Source: Blautia obeum ATCC 29174
Lineage (GTDB): Bacteria; Bacillota; Clostridia; Lachnospirales; Lachnospiraceae
Assembly: GCF_025147765.1 (NCBI RefSeq)
Contig: NZ_CP102265.1
Coordinates: forward strand, 2,295,001 to 2,359,000
Length of the DNA: 64,000 nt
Direction: 5' to 3'
Shown: piece after piece, positions 40,415 through 48,173 of the stretch
Layout: the number at the start of each line of letters is the position of its first letter
Numbering within the stretch: position 1 is the stretch's first letter
The notes under the pieces: generated by a model
What the model was told of the DNA's origin: nothing
Seen by the model: the letters and a program-made list of their open reading frames with translations, nothing else
Databases searched by the model: none
Position numbers and translations under genes: made by a program

Positions 40415-41271
40415 TGGCAAAATCAGTATATAAAACTGTAATATTTGGTGCCGGGCAAATTGGACAAATGACAGCAAGACTTCTCAACAGTCCCTGCCAG
40501 CTCCTGTGCTTTGCTGATAATGACCCCCATAAACACGGATCATATATTGGGAATATTCCAGTCTGTTCTCCGGATGCTGCAGCAGCACTTCTCCCGGATC
40601 TGGTCATCCTGGGAGTTCTGGATGAAGAACGGCGTAATTCTATGATAAAACAGATGGAAAACCTGGGTTATCACGGGCCTTTTCGTGATCCCTCCGTCCT
40701 TCGCATGTTTGACGCACGGGTTGCTGTTATGCGTCTTTTATCTGAGCAGATCTATCAATTGGATATTCCGGGAAATGTTGCAGAACTGGGTGTTTTCCGA
40801 GGTGAATTTTCTTCCCTGATCAGTGCAGCCTTTCCAGACCGAAAAATCCATCTTTTTGATACTTTTGAGGGCTTTTCAGAAAAGGATATCACAATAGAAG
40901 CCTCCGGTAATCTGTCCCGCGCCAAAACAGGTGATTTTTCTTCTACTGATATTGACTCTGTTCTTCATGTTATGCCAGATCCTACACGTACTGTGATCCA
41001 CAAAGGATGGTTTCCAGATACCTTTTCCGATGTTAGAGATGAAACTTTTTGTTTTGTATCTCTGGACGCGGATCTCTATGCTCCAACTGCTGCTGCACTT
41101 CCTCTGTTCTATGAACGCCTGGCCATCGGAGGAGTTCTCTTGGTTCACGATGTGTACAGTACACAGTTTTCCGGATGCCGAAAAGCGGTTGGGGAATTCT
41201 GTCTGAAAAACCATCTGTTTGCAGATCCTGTATGCGATCTGCATGGAAGCGCAATAATCCGAAAATTATAA
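40411..41271 (+). CDS. TylF/MycF-like methyltransferase with N-terminal Rossmann segment
   Basis: 286 residues. An N-terminal ~90-residue part looks like a nucleotide-binding Rossmann unit (KTVIFGAGQIGQMTARLL, CFADNDPHKHG). The C-terminal ~190 residues match TylF/MycF-type O-methyltransferases: VAELGVFRGEFSSLISAAF, HLFDTFEGF, SLDADLYAPTAAAL, VHDVYSTQFSGCRKAV. In antibiotic pathways such enzymes methylate sugars in a Mg2+-dependent way. Here the acceptor is unknown. It overlaps XdhC by four bases (ATGATG), so it belongs to the cofactor operon, and ends at a strong terminator. This is the least expected member of the locus. Confidence 0.85.
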   Translation: MMAKSVYKTVIFGAGQIGQMTARLLNSPCQLLCFADNDPHKHGSYIGNIPVCSPDAAAALLPDLVILGVLDEERRNSMIKQMENLGYHGPFRDPSVLRMFDARVAVMRLLSEQIYQLDIPGNVAELGVFRGEFSSLISAAFPDRKIHLFDTFEGFSEKDITIEASGNLSRAKTGDFSSTDIDSVLHVMPDPTRTVIHKGWFPDTFSDVRDETFCFVSLDADLYAPTAAALPLFYERLAIGGVLLVHDVYSTQFSGCRKAVGEFCLKNHLFADPVCDLHGSAIIRKL

Positions 41272-41272
41272 A

Positions 41273-41318
41273 AAGAAACGCCGGAACCGGTATTTACCGG
41301 AACCAGCGTTTCTTTTTC
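41273..41318 (+). terminator. Terminator ending the plus-arm cofactor operon
   Basis: AAGAAACGC (41273-41281) pairs with GCGTTTCTT (41306-41314), enclosing an inner CCGGAACC/CCGGTATT-type repeat, followed by TTTTC. Strong and well placed. Confidence 0.82.
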
Positions 41319-41361
41319 GTTTATTTATTGTATAGCCCTTTTTCACGTCCATGCCTAACCT

Positions 41362-42486
41362 TTATAAAGTTCCTTTCAGAACATTTTCCAACTGTTCATC
41401 GGACAGATCAACATGATAAAAAAGATCGAAAAATTTATGTATTTCTTCATTGATATCACATTTAATATATTCCGGATAAATCAATGCTGAGAACCATCGC
41501 ATACCGATCAGACGATTTGGTCCTGCCGGACGATCCACCCAGCTAAACGGTGCATTCGGAGTTCCATAAACCTTTTGGTCCTGTACTGCTTTTAATGAAG
41601 CATAATCAGGATTGCTCAGGATATCTTCTGCTGCAGAACTTCCGCTTTTATCTGCCTTTGGTTCACCATTTACAACAATCACATCCGGATCCCATGCAAG
41701 AAGCTGTTCTGCTGAAATCTGAACACGAGATCCATCTCCCAATTCCAGATCTGCAACATTGACTGCATTGATGGCATCAAGAATCTGTGCATGCTGGGAT
41801 CCCCTGGGTGCAGTTTCCAGTGAATCCTCTCCATTACCGAAGTATACACTGACTTTCTTTTCTTCTGGAATATCTGAAAGTACATTAATATCAGTAAATA
41901 CCTGCTCCGCATACTGGGCAAGCTCTTCTGCATGATCTTCTACACCAAGAAGTTCGCCCATAAAACGAAAAGCTTCCGCAGAATTATTAAGCTCGTTGTC
42001 TACTGCAACAACCGGAATTCCAAGGCTTTCTGATAACGCATCGCAATCAGAAACCATTGCATCATTAATCTTTCCACTATTAATAGCAATTGTAGGATTG
42101 GCAGCAATTACTGCTTCATAATTGACAGCATCACCCATTCCAAAATTAGGAAGATCCTGATATTTGTCCAGAATAATAGATTTCTCAACATCATTCAGTT
42201 CATAATTCCACCCAAGAAGCTTATCCGGTACAACCATATACAGAAAAATTGCAGCTACCGGACCCGCTGAAAAAACAGATTCAATATTTTCTGCTGTTGG
42301 GACAGTTACTTTTCTTCCTGCCATGTCTGTGATCTCACGGGTTTCAGCAGTTTCCTGCGTGGCATCCTGCTCCGCACTCTGCGTCGGCTCTTCAGTAGCA
42401 GCTTTCGTCTCAGAATATCCTGTTAAAAGACTGACTGACATCACCAGACATATAAACAGAGCCAAAAGTTGTCTGTGCTTTTTCAT
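41362..42486 (-). CDS. ABC importer substrate-binding protein (Fe-siderophore/MolA class), lipobox Cys lost
   Basis: 374 residues. A basic start and hydrophobic signal (MKKHRQLLALFICLVMSVS) lead to SLLTGYSE, where a lipoprotein would have Cys; Tyr24 (TAT) is one base from TGT. The rest is a PF01497-type binding protein (ITDMAGRKVTVP, AANPTIAINSG, LLAWDPDVIVVNG). The family carries iron chelates, B12 and, in MolA, molybdate or tungstate; the locus favours the last. Without the Cys it cannot be lipid-anchored in the usual way, so it may be secreted or held by its uncleaved signal. It diverges from its permease and ATPase. AAAGGAG precedes ATG 42486. Confidence 0.88.
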   Translation of the reverse strand: MKKHRQLLALFICLVMSVSLLTGYSETKAATEEPTQSAEQDATQETAETREITDMAGRKVTVPTAENIESVFSAGPVAAIFLYMVVPDKLLGWNYELNDVEKSIILDKYQDLPNFGMGDAVNYEAVIAANPTIAINSGKINDAMVSDCDALSESLGIPVVAVDNELNNSAEAFRFMGELLGVEDHAEELAQYAEQVFTDINVLSDIPEEKKVSVYFGNGEDSLETAPRGSQHAQILDAINAVNVADLELGDGSRVQISAEQLLAWDPDVIVVNGEPKADKSGSSAAEDILSNPDYASLKAVQDQKVYGTPNAPFSWVDRPAGPNRLIGMRWFSALIYPEYIKCDINEEIHKFFDLFYHVDLSDEQLENVLKGTL

Positions 42487-42538
42487 AGACTCTCTCCTTT
42501 CTTTTCTCCGCATTACTCATAATTGACGCTTATTGAAA

Positions 42539-42567
42539 TTGACTATACATTTTTTAAGTATTATAAT
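42539..42567 (+). promoter_or_regulatory. Promoter of the importer operon
   Basis: TTGACT, 17 bp and a perfect TATAAT. The -10 lies in the dyad ATTATAAT, so the divergent binding-protein gene may use the same bases on the other strand (TTCAAA, 18 bp, TATAAT). The promoters would then be mutually exclusive. Confidence 0.75.
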
Positions 42568-42655
42568 GTATATGCGAATAGTTTTTGAAAACAATTCGTT
42601 TTTTCTGAGTATAACACCGTAAATTTGATTAGTCAAGTTACAAGGATGAAGGATT

Positions 42656-43699
42656 ATGAATCTGACAGCTAATGAAAAAAATGCCGCCGCTGCCCGACAA
42701 AGACGATATGTTCTGCTGTTGGCGGTTATGCTGGTACTTTTGTTTATCATTATAGTACTCTCATTCTGGGTGGGATATTATCCGCTTACACCAGTGCAGG
42801 TACTAAATGCATTTTTATCAAAATTTGGTTTTAAAGGAGATATTTTACCCCAGGCAGTTACTATATTCTGGAATATCCGTCTGCCCCGTATTCTGTCTGC
42901 TTTATTTATTGGTGCTTCCCTCTCGGTAGCAGGTGCAACCTATCAGGGAATGTTTCGCAATCCACTGGTATCTCCGGATATCCTTGGAGTTTCTTCCGGT
43001 GCAAGTCTCGGAGCTGCTTTTGCAATTTTAAACGGAGCTTCCAACTGGATGATTCAGCTTTCTGCTTTTGCAGGTGGTGTGGCCGCAGTAGCCGCATCCT
43101 ATCTTATCAGCCGAAAATCCGCACATTCCCAGACCCTCAGTCTTGTTCTGACCGGAACTATGATCATGTCACTCTGCAATGCCGGTGTCACAATGATCAA
43201 ATATGTGGCAGACCCCAATGATGTTCTCCAGCAAATTACTTTCTGGCTTATGGGCAGCTTAACCAAAACCACAACCAAATCCTTTTGCTGGAGTGTTCTT
43301 CCAATGATCATTGGATTAAGTCTGATTTTTATTTTTCGATGGCAGATCAATCTGCTGACTTTGGATGAAGAAGAAGCCAAAAGTTTAGGAATCAATGTGC
43401 GTAAATATCGTCTGATTTTTATAGTCGCTTCCACATTACTCAGCGCCGCTGCAGTCTGTCTTGGAGGATTGATCGGATGGGTCGGGCTGATGATCCCCCA
43501 TCTGGCACGTGCACTGGTTGGTGTTGATTACAGAAGGCTGATACCTGCAAGTACGATCCTTGGCGGCGGATACCTGATACTTGTTGATGATATTTCCCGT
43601 TCCCTTTTGTCCATGGAACTTCCACTTGGCGTTGTCACAAGTATCATGGGCGCCCCCTTCTTTATCTATCTTATCATCAAACGAAAGGAGCGCGCGTAA
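42656..43699 (+). CDS. FecCD-family ABC importer permease
   Basis: 347 residues with about ten helices of the BtuC/FecCD fold. Marker segments are NIRLPRILSALFIGASLSVAG, GMFRNPLVSPDILGVSSGASLGAA, FWLMGSL, LGGLIGWVGLMIPHLARALVG (ATPase-coupling loop) and PLGVVTSIMGAPFF. It pairs with the ATPase that starts five bases downstream and with the divergent binding protein. Candidate cargo is molybdate/tungstate or a metal chelate; the choice rests on neighbours, not on residues seen. Confidence 0.93.
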   Translation: MNLTANEKNAAAARQRRYVLLLAVMLVLLFIIIVLSFWVGYYPLTPVQVLNAFLSKFGFKGDILPQAVTIFWNIRLPRILSALFIGASLSVAGATYQGMFRNPLVSPDILGVSSGASLGAAFAILNGASNWMIQLSAFAGGVAAVAASYLISRKSAHSQTLSLVLTGTMIMSLCNAGVTMIKYVADPNDVLQQITFWLMGSLTKTTTKSFCWSVLPMIIGLSLIFIFRWQINLLTLDEEEAKSLGINVRKYRLIFIVASTLLSAAAVCLGGLIGWVGLMIPHLARALVGVDYRRLIPASTILGGGYLILVDDISRSLLSMELPLGVVTSIMGAPFFIYLIIKRKERA

Positions 43700-43703
43700 T
43701 TAT

Positions 43704-44501
43704 ATGCTTCTGGAAATTGAAAATGTTTTTGGCGGTTACGGCAATGGTGATATTTTAAAGGGTATCAGCTGCAGCGCAGACTATGGTGATGTGCTTTGTC
43801 TGCTTGGCCCTAATGGTTGCGGAAAGACCACTCTGTTCCGCATAATATTAGGTTCCCTTCCTGTTTCTAATGGAAAAATAAAGATAGCCGGAAAAAATAT
43901 TAGTGACTTTACAACCAAAACACTGGCAAATATGATTGCATATATTCCCCAATATCATTCCCCTGTATTTGCCTATACAGTTCTTGATATGGTAATTATG
44001 GGGCGTGCTTCTCATTTCTCCGCATTTGAAACCCCAAAAGAGCCTGATCAGGAAGCAGCTTTTGCTGCCTTGGAGAAAGTAAATGCCCTGCCTCTTGCCA
44101 ACAGGAAATATACTTCCTTAAGCGGAGGACAAAGGCAATTGGTTTTAATTGCCCGTGCAATCTGTCAGTCTGCAAAAATCTTCATCATGGACGAGCCAGC
44201 CGCCAATCTGGATTATGCCAATCATCAGCTTCTCATGGAAGTAATTTCAGGGCTGGCCAATCAGGGCTATTGCATTATTATGTCAACACATAGTCCTGAG
44301 CATCCCTTTTCCGTGGGAAACAAAGTTCTTCTCATGAAATCCGGAAAGGTTATGGGATTCGGCTCTCCCAAAGAAATCATTACATCTGAAACCTTACAAT
44401 CTGTTTACGATATTGAAATGGATGTGATAACTACACACGACCGCTATGGCCGTGAACGAACTATCTGTTTACCGGTAAATAGCTCACCAAAAGCATTTTA
44501 G
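43704..44501 (+). CDS. ABC importer ATP-binding protein (FecE/BtuD type)
   Basis: 265 residues with Walker A GPNGCGKTT (~36-44), Q-loop in IPQYHSP, signature LSGGQRQ, Walker B IFIMDEPAA and H-loop in MSTHSPEH. VLDMVIMGRASHF is typical of siderophore/B12 ATPases. ATG 43704 lies five bases after the permease stop, with AAAGGAG inside the permease end; the frame opens earlier but overlaps the permease. The C terminus (~50 residues) extends past the core and contains VITTHDRYGRERTICLPV. Confidence 0.92.
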   Translation: MLLEIENVFGGYGNGDILKGISCSADYGDVLCLLGPNGCGKTTLFRIILGSLPVSNGKIKIAGKNISDFTTKTLANMIAYIPQYHSPVFAYTVLDMVIMGRASHFSAFETPKEPDQEAAFAALEKVNALPLANRKYTSLSGGQRQLVLIARAICQSAKIFIMDEPAANLDYANHQLLMEVISGLANQGYCIIMSTHSPEHPFSVGNKVLLMKSGKVMGFGSPKEIITSETLQSVYDIEMDVITTHDRYGRERTICLPVNSSPKAF

Positions 44502-44513
44502 GAGAAATGATAC

Positions 44514-45398
44514 ATGGACTCTATATTGGATTATTTTATTTCTCTGCAGGAATCTGAGCCTGCAGAATTACCTGAGCGGGCTATAGAAAGATGGAATAAA
44601 CGTGCAGACTTTTGGGAAGACGCACGCAAAAAGAAAGAAAAAGGTGATGAACGTGTCATCAGCGCAATAAACTACCTGGATTCCAAAGGACTTCTTGAAA
44701 AAAATTATGATGTCGCAGATATTGGATGCGGTCCCGGACGGTTTGCTGCTGCATTTGCCAAATATGTACACAAAGTAGTGGGGCTGGATATTTCTGATAA
44801 AATGGTTAAACACGGAATGGAACATATCCAAAATGAAGGCTTAAATAACGCTATACTCTATACATGTAATTTTCAGACATTAGATATTGATAAATCGGGG
44901 TATACGCATGCATTTGATTTGGTATTCAGTTCCATGACACCTGCAATCCACAATATGGACGGACTGATAAAATCTATGGAAATGAGCAGGGCATGGTGCT
45001 GTAATATCACGCATCTTGACAGACGAAATTCACTCAGGGAACAGATCTTACAGGAAGTATTTGGCAAACAAACAGCACCCCAATGGAATGGGCGATGGTT
45101 TTTCTCTCTTTTCAATATATTATTTCTGCTTGGATATAATCCTGAAACAAGCTATGAAAAACTCCATCGTGAAACCTGGGTAACTCCGGATGAACAATAT
45201 ATTGATTCCCTCATGGAGCACATGCTTCCTTCTGAAGAATATACACAGGAAAATGCAAATAAAATCATGCAATGGATTCAATCTCACTTAAACAAAGATG
45301 GGCAGATCAAGGAAATAACTGATTCCACTTATGGAAGAATTCTCTGGGATGTTCGACACAAAACAATACGCCCTGACTATAGAACTATTATAAAATGA
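44514..45398 (+). CDS. Class I SAM methyltransferase of the importer operon
   Basis: 294 residues. Motif I is VADIGCGPGRFAAAFA (~67-82), with the acidic residue in VVGLDISDKMV and a motif IV-like FDLVFSSMTPAIHNMDG. An aromatic-rich C-terminal part (NGRWFFSLFNILFLLGY) may bind the acceptor. AGGAG precedes the ATG. It follows the ATPase by 12 bp and overlaps the NTPase gene by four. Methyltransferases of this kind recur next to FecCD-type importers in Clostridia, where the cargo may be an organic metal complex; that link is inference. Confidence 0.83.
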   Translation: MDSILDYFISLQESEPAELPERAIERWNKRADFWEDARKKKEKGDERVISAINYLDSKGLLEKNYDVADIGCGPGRFAAAFAKYVHKVVGLDISDKMVKHGMEHIQNEGLNNAILYTCNFQTLDIDKSGYTHAFDLVFSSMTPAIHNMDGLIKSMEMSRAWCCNITHLDRRNSLREQILQEVFGKQTAPQWNGRWFFSLFNILFLLGYNPETSYEKLHRETWVTPDEQYIDSLMEHMLPSEEYTQENANKIMQWIQSHLNKDGQIKEITDSTYGRILWDVRHKTIRPDYRTIIK

Positions 45399-45931
45399 AA
45401 TGGGACTTTACTATGACTCAACATATATTTTTAACTGGTAAAAAACACATTGGAAAATCTACATTGATCCAAAAGATATTAGATGATTATAAGAAAACCT
45501 CTGATGGATTCCTGACTGTCCGCACAAAAAACTATCTGAAGGATCAGTATTCAGTTCATATGTACCATCTAAAAGAGAAGGAGCTCCCAAACAAATCTAA
45601 TCTTTTGTTTTTATGCGGAAAAACAGATGAACACACTGCCGATACCTTTGATCGCCTTGGATGCAATATTCTTTCCATGTGTTCTGACTGCTCTTTAATT
45701 GTTATGGATGAGCTTGGTCCACATGAAGCAGACGCAGCTTTATTTCGGAGAAAAATCCTAAACCTTTTGGATGGGCAGACTCCCATTTTAGGGGTATTGC
45801 AAGAACCTGCAGAATCTTTCTGGCCTGAAATCGTAAATCACCCAAAGGTAGAAATCATTATAATTTCTGAAGACAATCGAAATGATTGCTCTTTACTTAA
45901 TCACATTCAATATAAAATCTCATCTCCTTAA
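45395..45931 (+). CDS. THEP1-like nucleoside-triphosphatase
   Basis: 178 residues with P-loop FLTGKKHIGKSTLI (~12-25), a Walker B-type LIVMDELGPHEADA (~101-114) and PILGVLQEP, matching the NTPase_1/THEP1 family, which hydrolyses NTPs and is often found near molybdenum-enzyme genes. ATG 45395 overlaps the methyltransferase stop (ATGA); ATG 45413 is possible. As the last gene of the importer operon it could act in nucleotide handling during cofactor modification. Confidence 0.8.
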   Translation: MKWDFTMTQHIFLTGKKHIGKSTLIQKILDDYKKTSDGFLTVRTKNYLKDQYSVHMYHLKEKELPNKSNLLFLCGKTDEHTADTFDRLGCNILSMCSDCSLIVMDELGPHEADAALFRRKILNLLDGQTPILGVLQEPAESFWPEIVNHPKVEIIIISEDNRNDCSLLNHIQYKISSP

Positions 45932-45993
45932 TAATTACTCCCGGGGCTATGCGTTCGGAACTAACCAAAGGGTCAAGTAGCTTTGTCAAGTAA

Positions 45994-46150
45994 ATCGAGT
46001 AGGAGAAATATCTCATCTTGTGAATGAGATATTTCGACCTCTCACACCACTGTGCGTACCGTTCGGTACACGGTGGTTCAATCAACTTAGCAAGTGACAC
46101 ACCTTTCGGTGTAGTAATCTAACATTGAGACTACATTACGAAAGTATGCC
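45994..46150 (-). mobile_element. Group II intron 3'-end remnant (domains V-VI)
   Basis: On the minus strand, AAGTTGATTGAACCACCG leads into a hairpin (46038-46079) with arms ACCGTGTACCG / CGGTACGCACAGTGGT and a GAAC-type loop, then GTGTGAGAGG. A second hairpin follows with perfect 12-base arms (GAAATATCTCAT and complement) and CTCCTACTCGAT, the usual end of Firmicutes group II introns. No reverse-transcriptase gene is present upstream, so only the 3' tail survives and it cannot splice. The call relies on remembered intron ends. Confidence 0.6.
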
Positions 46151-46178
46151 ATGTGCATTTAGAAATAAGGGAATCGGT

Positions 46179-46354
46179 TTATCCTTTGCTCTTGTACTCA
46201 TCCCACGACTTTCCAAACAATTTTCGGCAGCATACATTCCTTAACATATATCGGAAGTCTCTTAAAAAGTTGATATTGATGCTGCCATCTTGCTTTTCAT
46301 AAATATATCTCCAGTATTCAAACGCATTGGATGCTTCACTCAATAATTCATGTA
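46179..46354 (-). pseudogene. C-terminal fragment of an accessory protein
   Basis: An open minus frame of 58 codons with no start codon encodes LSEASNAFEYWRYIYEK, LRDFRYMLRNVCCRKLFG, KSWDEYKSKG and stops. It is helix-rich and has the feel of a HEPN-like C terminus, but that is only an impression. It is cut at one side by the downstream end of the next gene and followed by the intron remnant. It likely belonged to the same accessory cassette as the two genes to its right. Confidence 0.5.
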
Positions 46355-46357
46355 TGC

Positions 46358-47194
46358 TTATTTAATCTGTAATAACAACGGCAACAATGCAATTCCTACA
46401 TCAACGCCTTTATCAGCAATCCATTTAACAATTCCTTTTGCATTTTCCCACTTTTTTGATTTGCGGTCTGAAGATTTAACAATTTTTTCTAATTCGTTAA
46501 TTTTATACAAAATTTCCTCTATTTCAGCATCCGGCAATGCCGACATATTCTCAATTTCTTTTCTTACATCACTAAAGGAAATATTGACATCAACTTTGTT
46601 TTCGTTTGTATTTGTTATCTGCACCATTGGGACGCTCTGTGGAACCGTTTCTTTCAGTGAAGGATACCCCAACGCTTTAAAAGACAACATTTTATTATAT
46701 ACTTGCTTAAGATTATGAAATAACGATTCTCCAGACACATCATCATAAAATGCATATGCCTGAATATAATCATATAGACCATCGCTAAGTTTAGGTATAT
46801 ACGGATGATACTTTGCAGTTACATCTTTATACAGCTGTAATTTTGCTGATTCTGGTGTCTCTCTATTTTCAGCATCGGAAATAGCTTTTTTCAACGACTC
46901 CAAATCATCCTCATACATAACTTTAAAATTAAACAGAGGATCTTTGTCATTATCTGTTACAATGAGTAACTCTAATTTTTCTTTAATTGCATTCAGCTCT
47001 GGTCTATAGTTAAACTCTCCACCTCCAAAAGCTGCCTTTCCAGAGGTTGGTATGTCCTTTTCAAAACCTTCAAATATTCCATTATATTTTGCAATCAATG
47101 CTTGGTACAAACGACGCGTACCTTCATTTGAACTTTGAGCATCTTCACATCGTTTTATATCTTTTTGCATTATCTCTAATAACTCTGTGGTCAT
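46358..47194 (-). CDS. Uncharacterised protein, gene 2 of an accessory pair
   Basis: 278 residues, not recognised. It opens with a helical segment (LLEIMQKDIKRCEDAQ), passes through a possible linker (KAAFGGGEFNYRPE), and has a later coiled region (ALPDAEIEEILYKINELEKIV) before a C-terminal segment KGIVKWIADKGVDVGIALLPLLLQI that resembles the membrane-proximal end of AbiTii-like and other small defence proteins. No enzyme motif is visible. GAGGA precedes the ATG. A 35-bp gap from the upstream gene indicates an operon. Confidence 0.62.
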   Translation of the reverse strand: MTTELLEIMQKDIKRCEDAQSSNEGTRRLYQALIAKYNGIFEGFEKDIPTSGKAAFGGGEFNYRPELNAIKEKLELLIVTDNDKDPLFNFKVMYEDDLESLKKAISDAENRETPESAKLQLYKDVTAKYHPYIPKLSDGLYDYIQAYAFYDDVSGESLFHNLKQVYNKMLSFKALGYPSLKETVPQSVPMVQITNTNENKVDVNISFSDVRKEIENMSALPDAEIEEILYKINELEKIVKSSDRKSKKWENAKGIVKWIADKGVDVGIALLPLLLQIK

Positions 47195-47229
47195 CTTATT
47201 TCCTCATTTCTTCCCATACTTCAAAATTA

Positions 47230-48009
47230 TTATTTAAAAAGCTCATTGAGTTGTTCTTCCACTTCCTCGTTCGAAGCTGCAACTAAAATTGTTATACCTT
47301 TATTGGATGGTTTCATAGCACACTCAACACCGAAGAAAATATATGCCATTTTCTTTGCCGCCAAGGTATAATTAAATCGGACACCGTTGTCTGCATCATC
47401 CATGCCTTCAACCCATTCATTCCCCGCAGCAACCAGCAAACCACTTGACGCAAGACCATAGTCAGAATCCGAATTCAATTTAACAGGGTCTTCTGTAATA
47501 TTATCCTTCAAATATAATAAATCGCTATACAATGTACGATCTGTCAAAATCATTAATCTATGGTACTCATTATCATCAATAAAGCCATCCATTTTGGCGT
47601 TAAGAATCTTTAAAAACAAAGGAATCTTCTCATTTTCCTCAATTCTATTTATTACATTAAGCACAAATACACTTTCTTTATTAAACTTCTCTTTGCCAAG
47701 AAGTTTCATATATTTTTGCCTTTTCTCCAGAGGTATCGTTGTTAACCCCTTACAATACCTCCCAAACTTTTTCATATATAAAGCCGTTGGTATGCTTGCA
47801 ATTTTCTGCGCAACCTTTAGCGATTTAATGGCTCCAGAAACCGCTTCACCAACCTGTGATAAGATTTCTGTTCCATCTTGCACAATATCTGAATTCATCA
47901 CCTGCACAGCAATATCTGTTGCTTCGTTCATAAAAGTCTCAAGAATATCTTTTAATACATCAATGTAATTTGTCTCACTTAAAACATCAAGCTCATTATG
48001 TTCTTCCAT
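47230..48009 (-). CDS. Uncharacterised protein, gene 1 of an accessory pair
   Basis: 259 residues, not recognised. It begins with an acidic region, has a Gly/Ala-rich segment (VGEAVSGAIKSLKVAQKIASIPTALYMKKFGRYC in part) that could sit at a membrane, then a helical part (LERRQKYMKLLG-like) and a C-terminal domain with DDADNGVRFNYTLAAKKMAYIFFG. ATG 48009 follows AGGAGGTG; the longer frame to 48135 lacks a site. Composition and lack of housekeeping relatives suggest an accessory gene. With the neighbouring gene and fragment it may form a defence or stress cassette. Confidence 0.62.
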   Translation of the reverse strand: MEEHNELDVLSETNYIDVLKDILETFMNEATDIAVQVMNSDIVQDGTEILSQVGEAVSGAIKSLKVAQKIASIPTALYMKKFGRYCKGLTTIPLEKRQKYMKLLGKEKFNKESVFVLNVINRIEENEKIPLFLKILNAKMDGFIDDNEYHRLMILTDRTLYSDLLYLKDNITEDPVKLNSDSDYGLASSGLLVAAGNEWVEGMDDADNGVRFNYTLAAKKMAYIFFGVECAMKPSNKGITILVAASNEEVEEQLNELFK

Positions 48010-48173
48010 ACGACACCTCCTACTTACTTTTGCGAAAAAGTATTCTTTCGCTAAAATGTATATTTCCCGTTCTCCAAAGTCTATCCCCTGGGGTAAATCT
48101 CCGATTATATCATCACTCTGCGGAAACAGAAACACACATCTATTTTTCTTCCAAAATCGCAGAAACCTTTGAT

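Noticed and set aside
46080..46355. Group II intron reverse transcriptase in the gap
   Set aside because: The minus frame here has no maturase or RT motifs and ends KSKG; it is an unrelated gene fragment.
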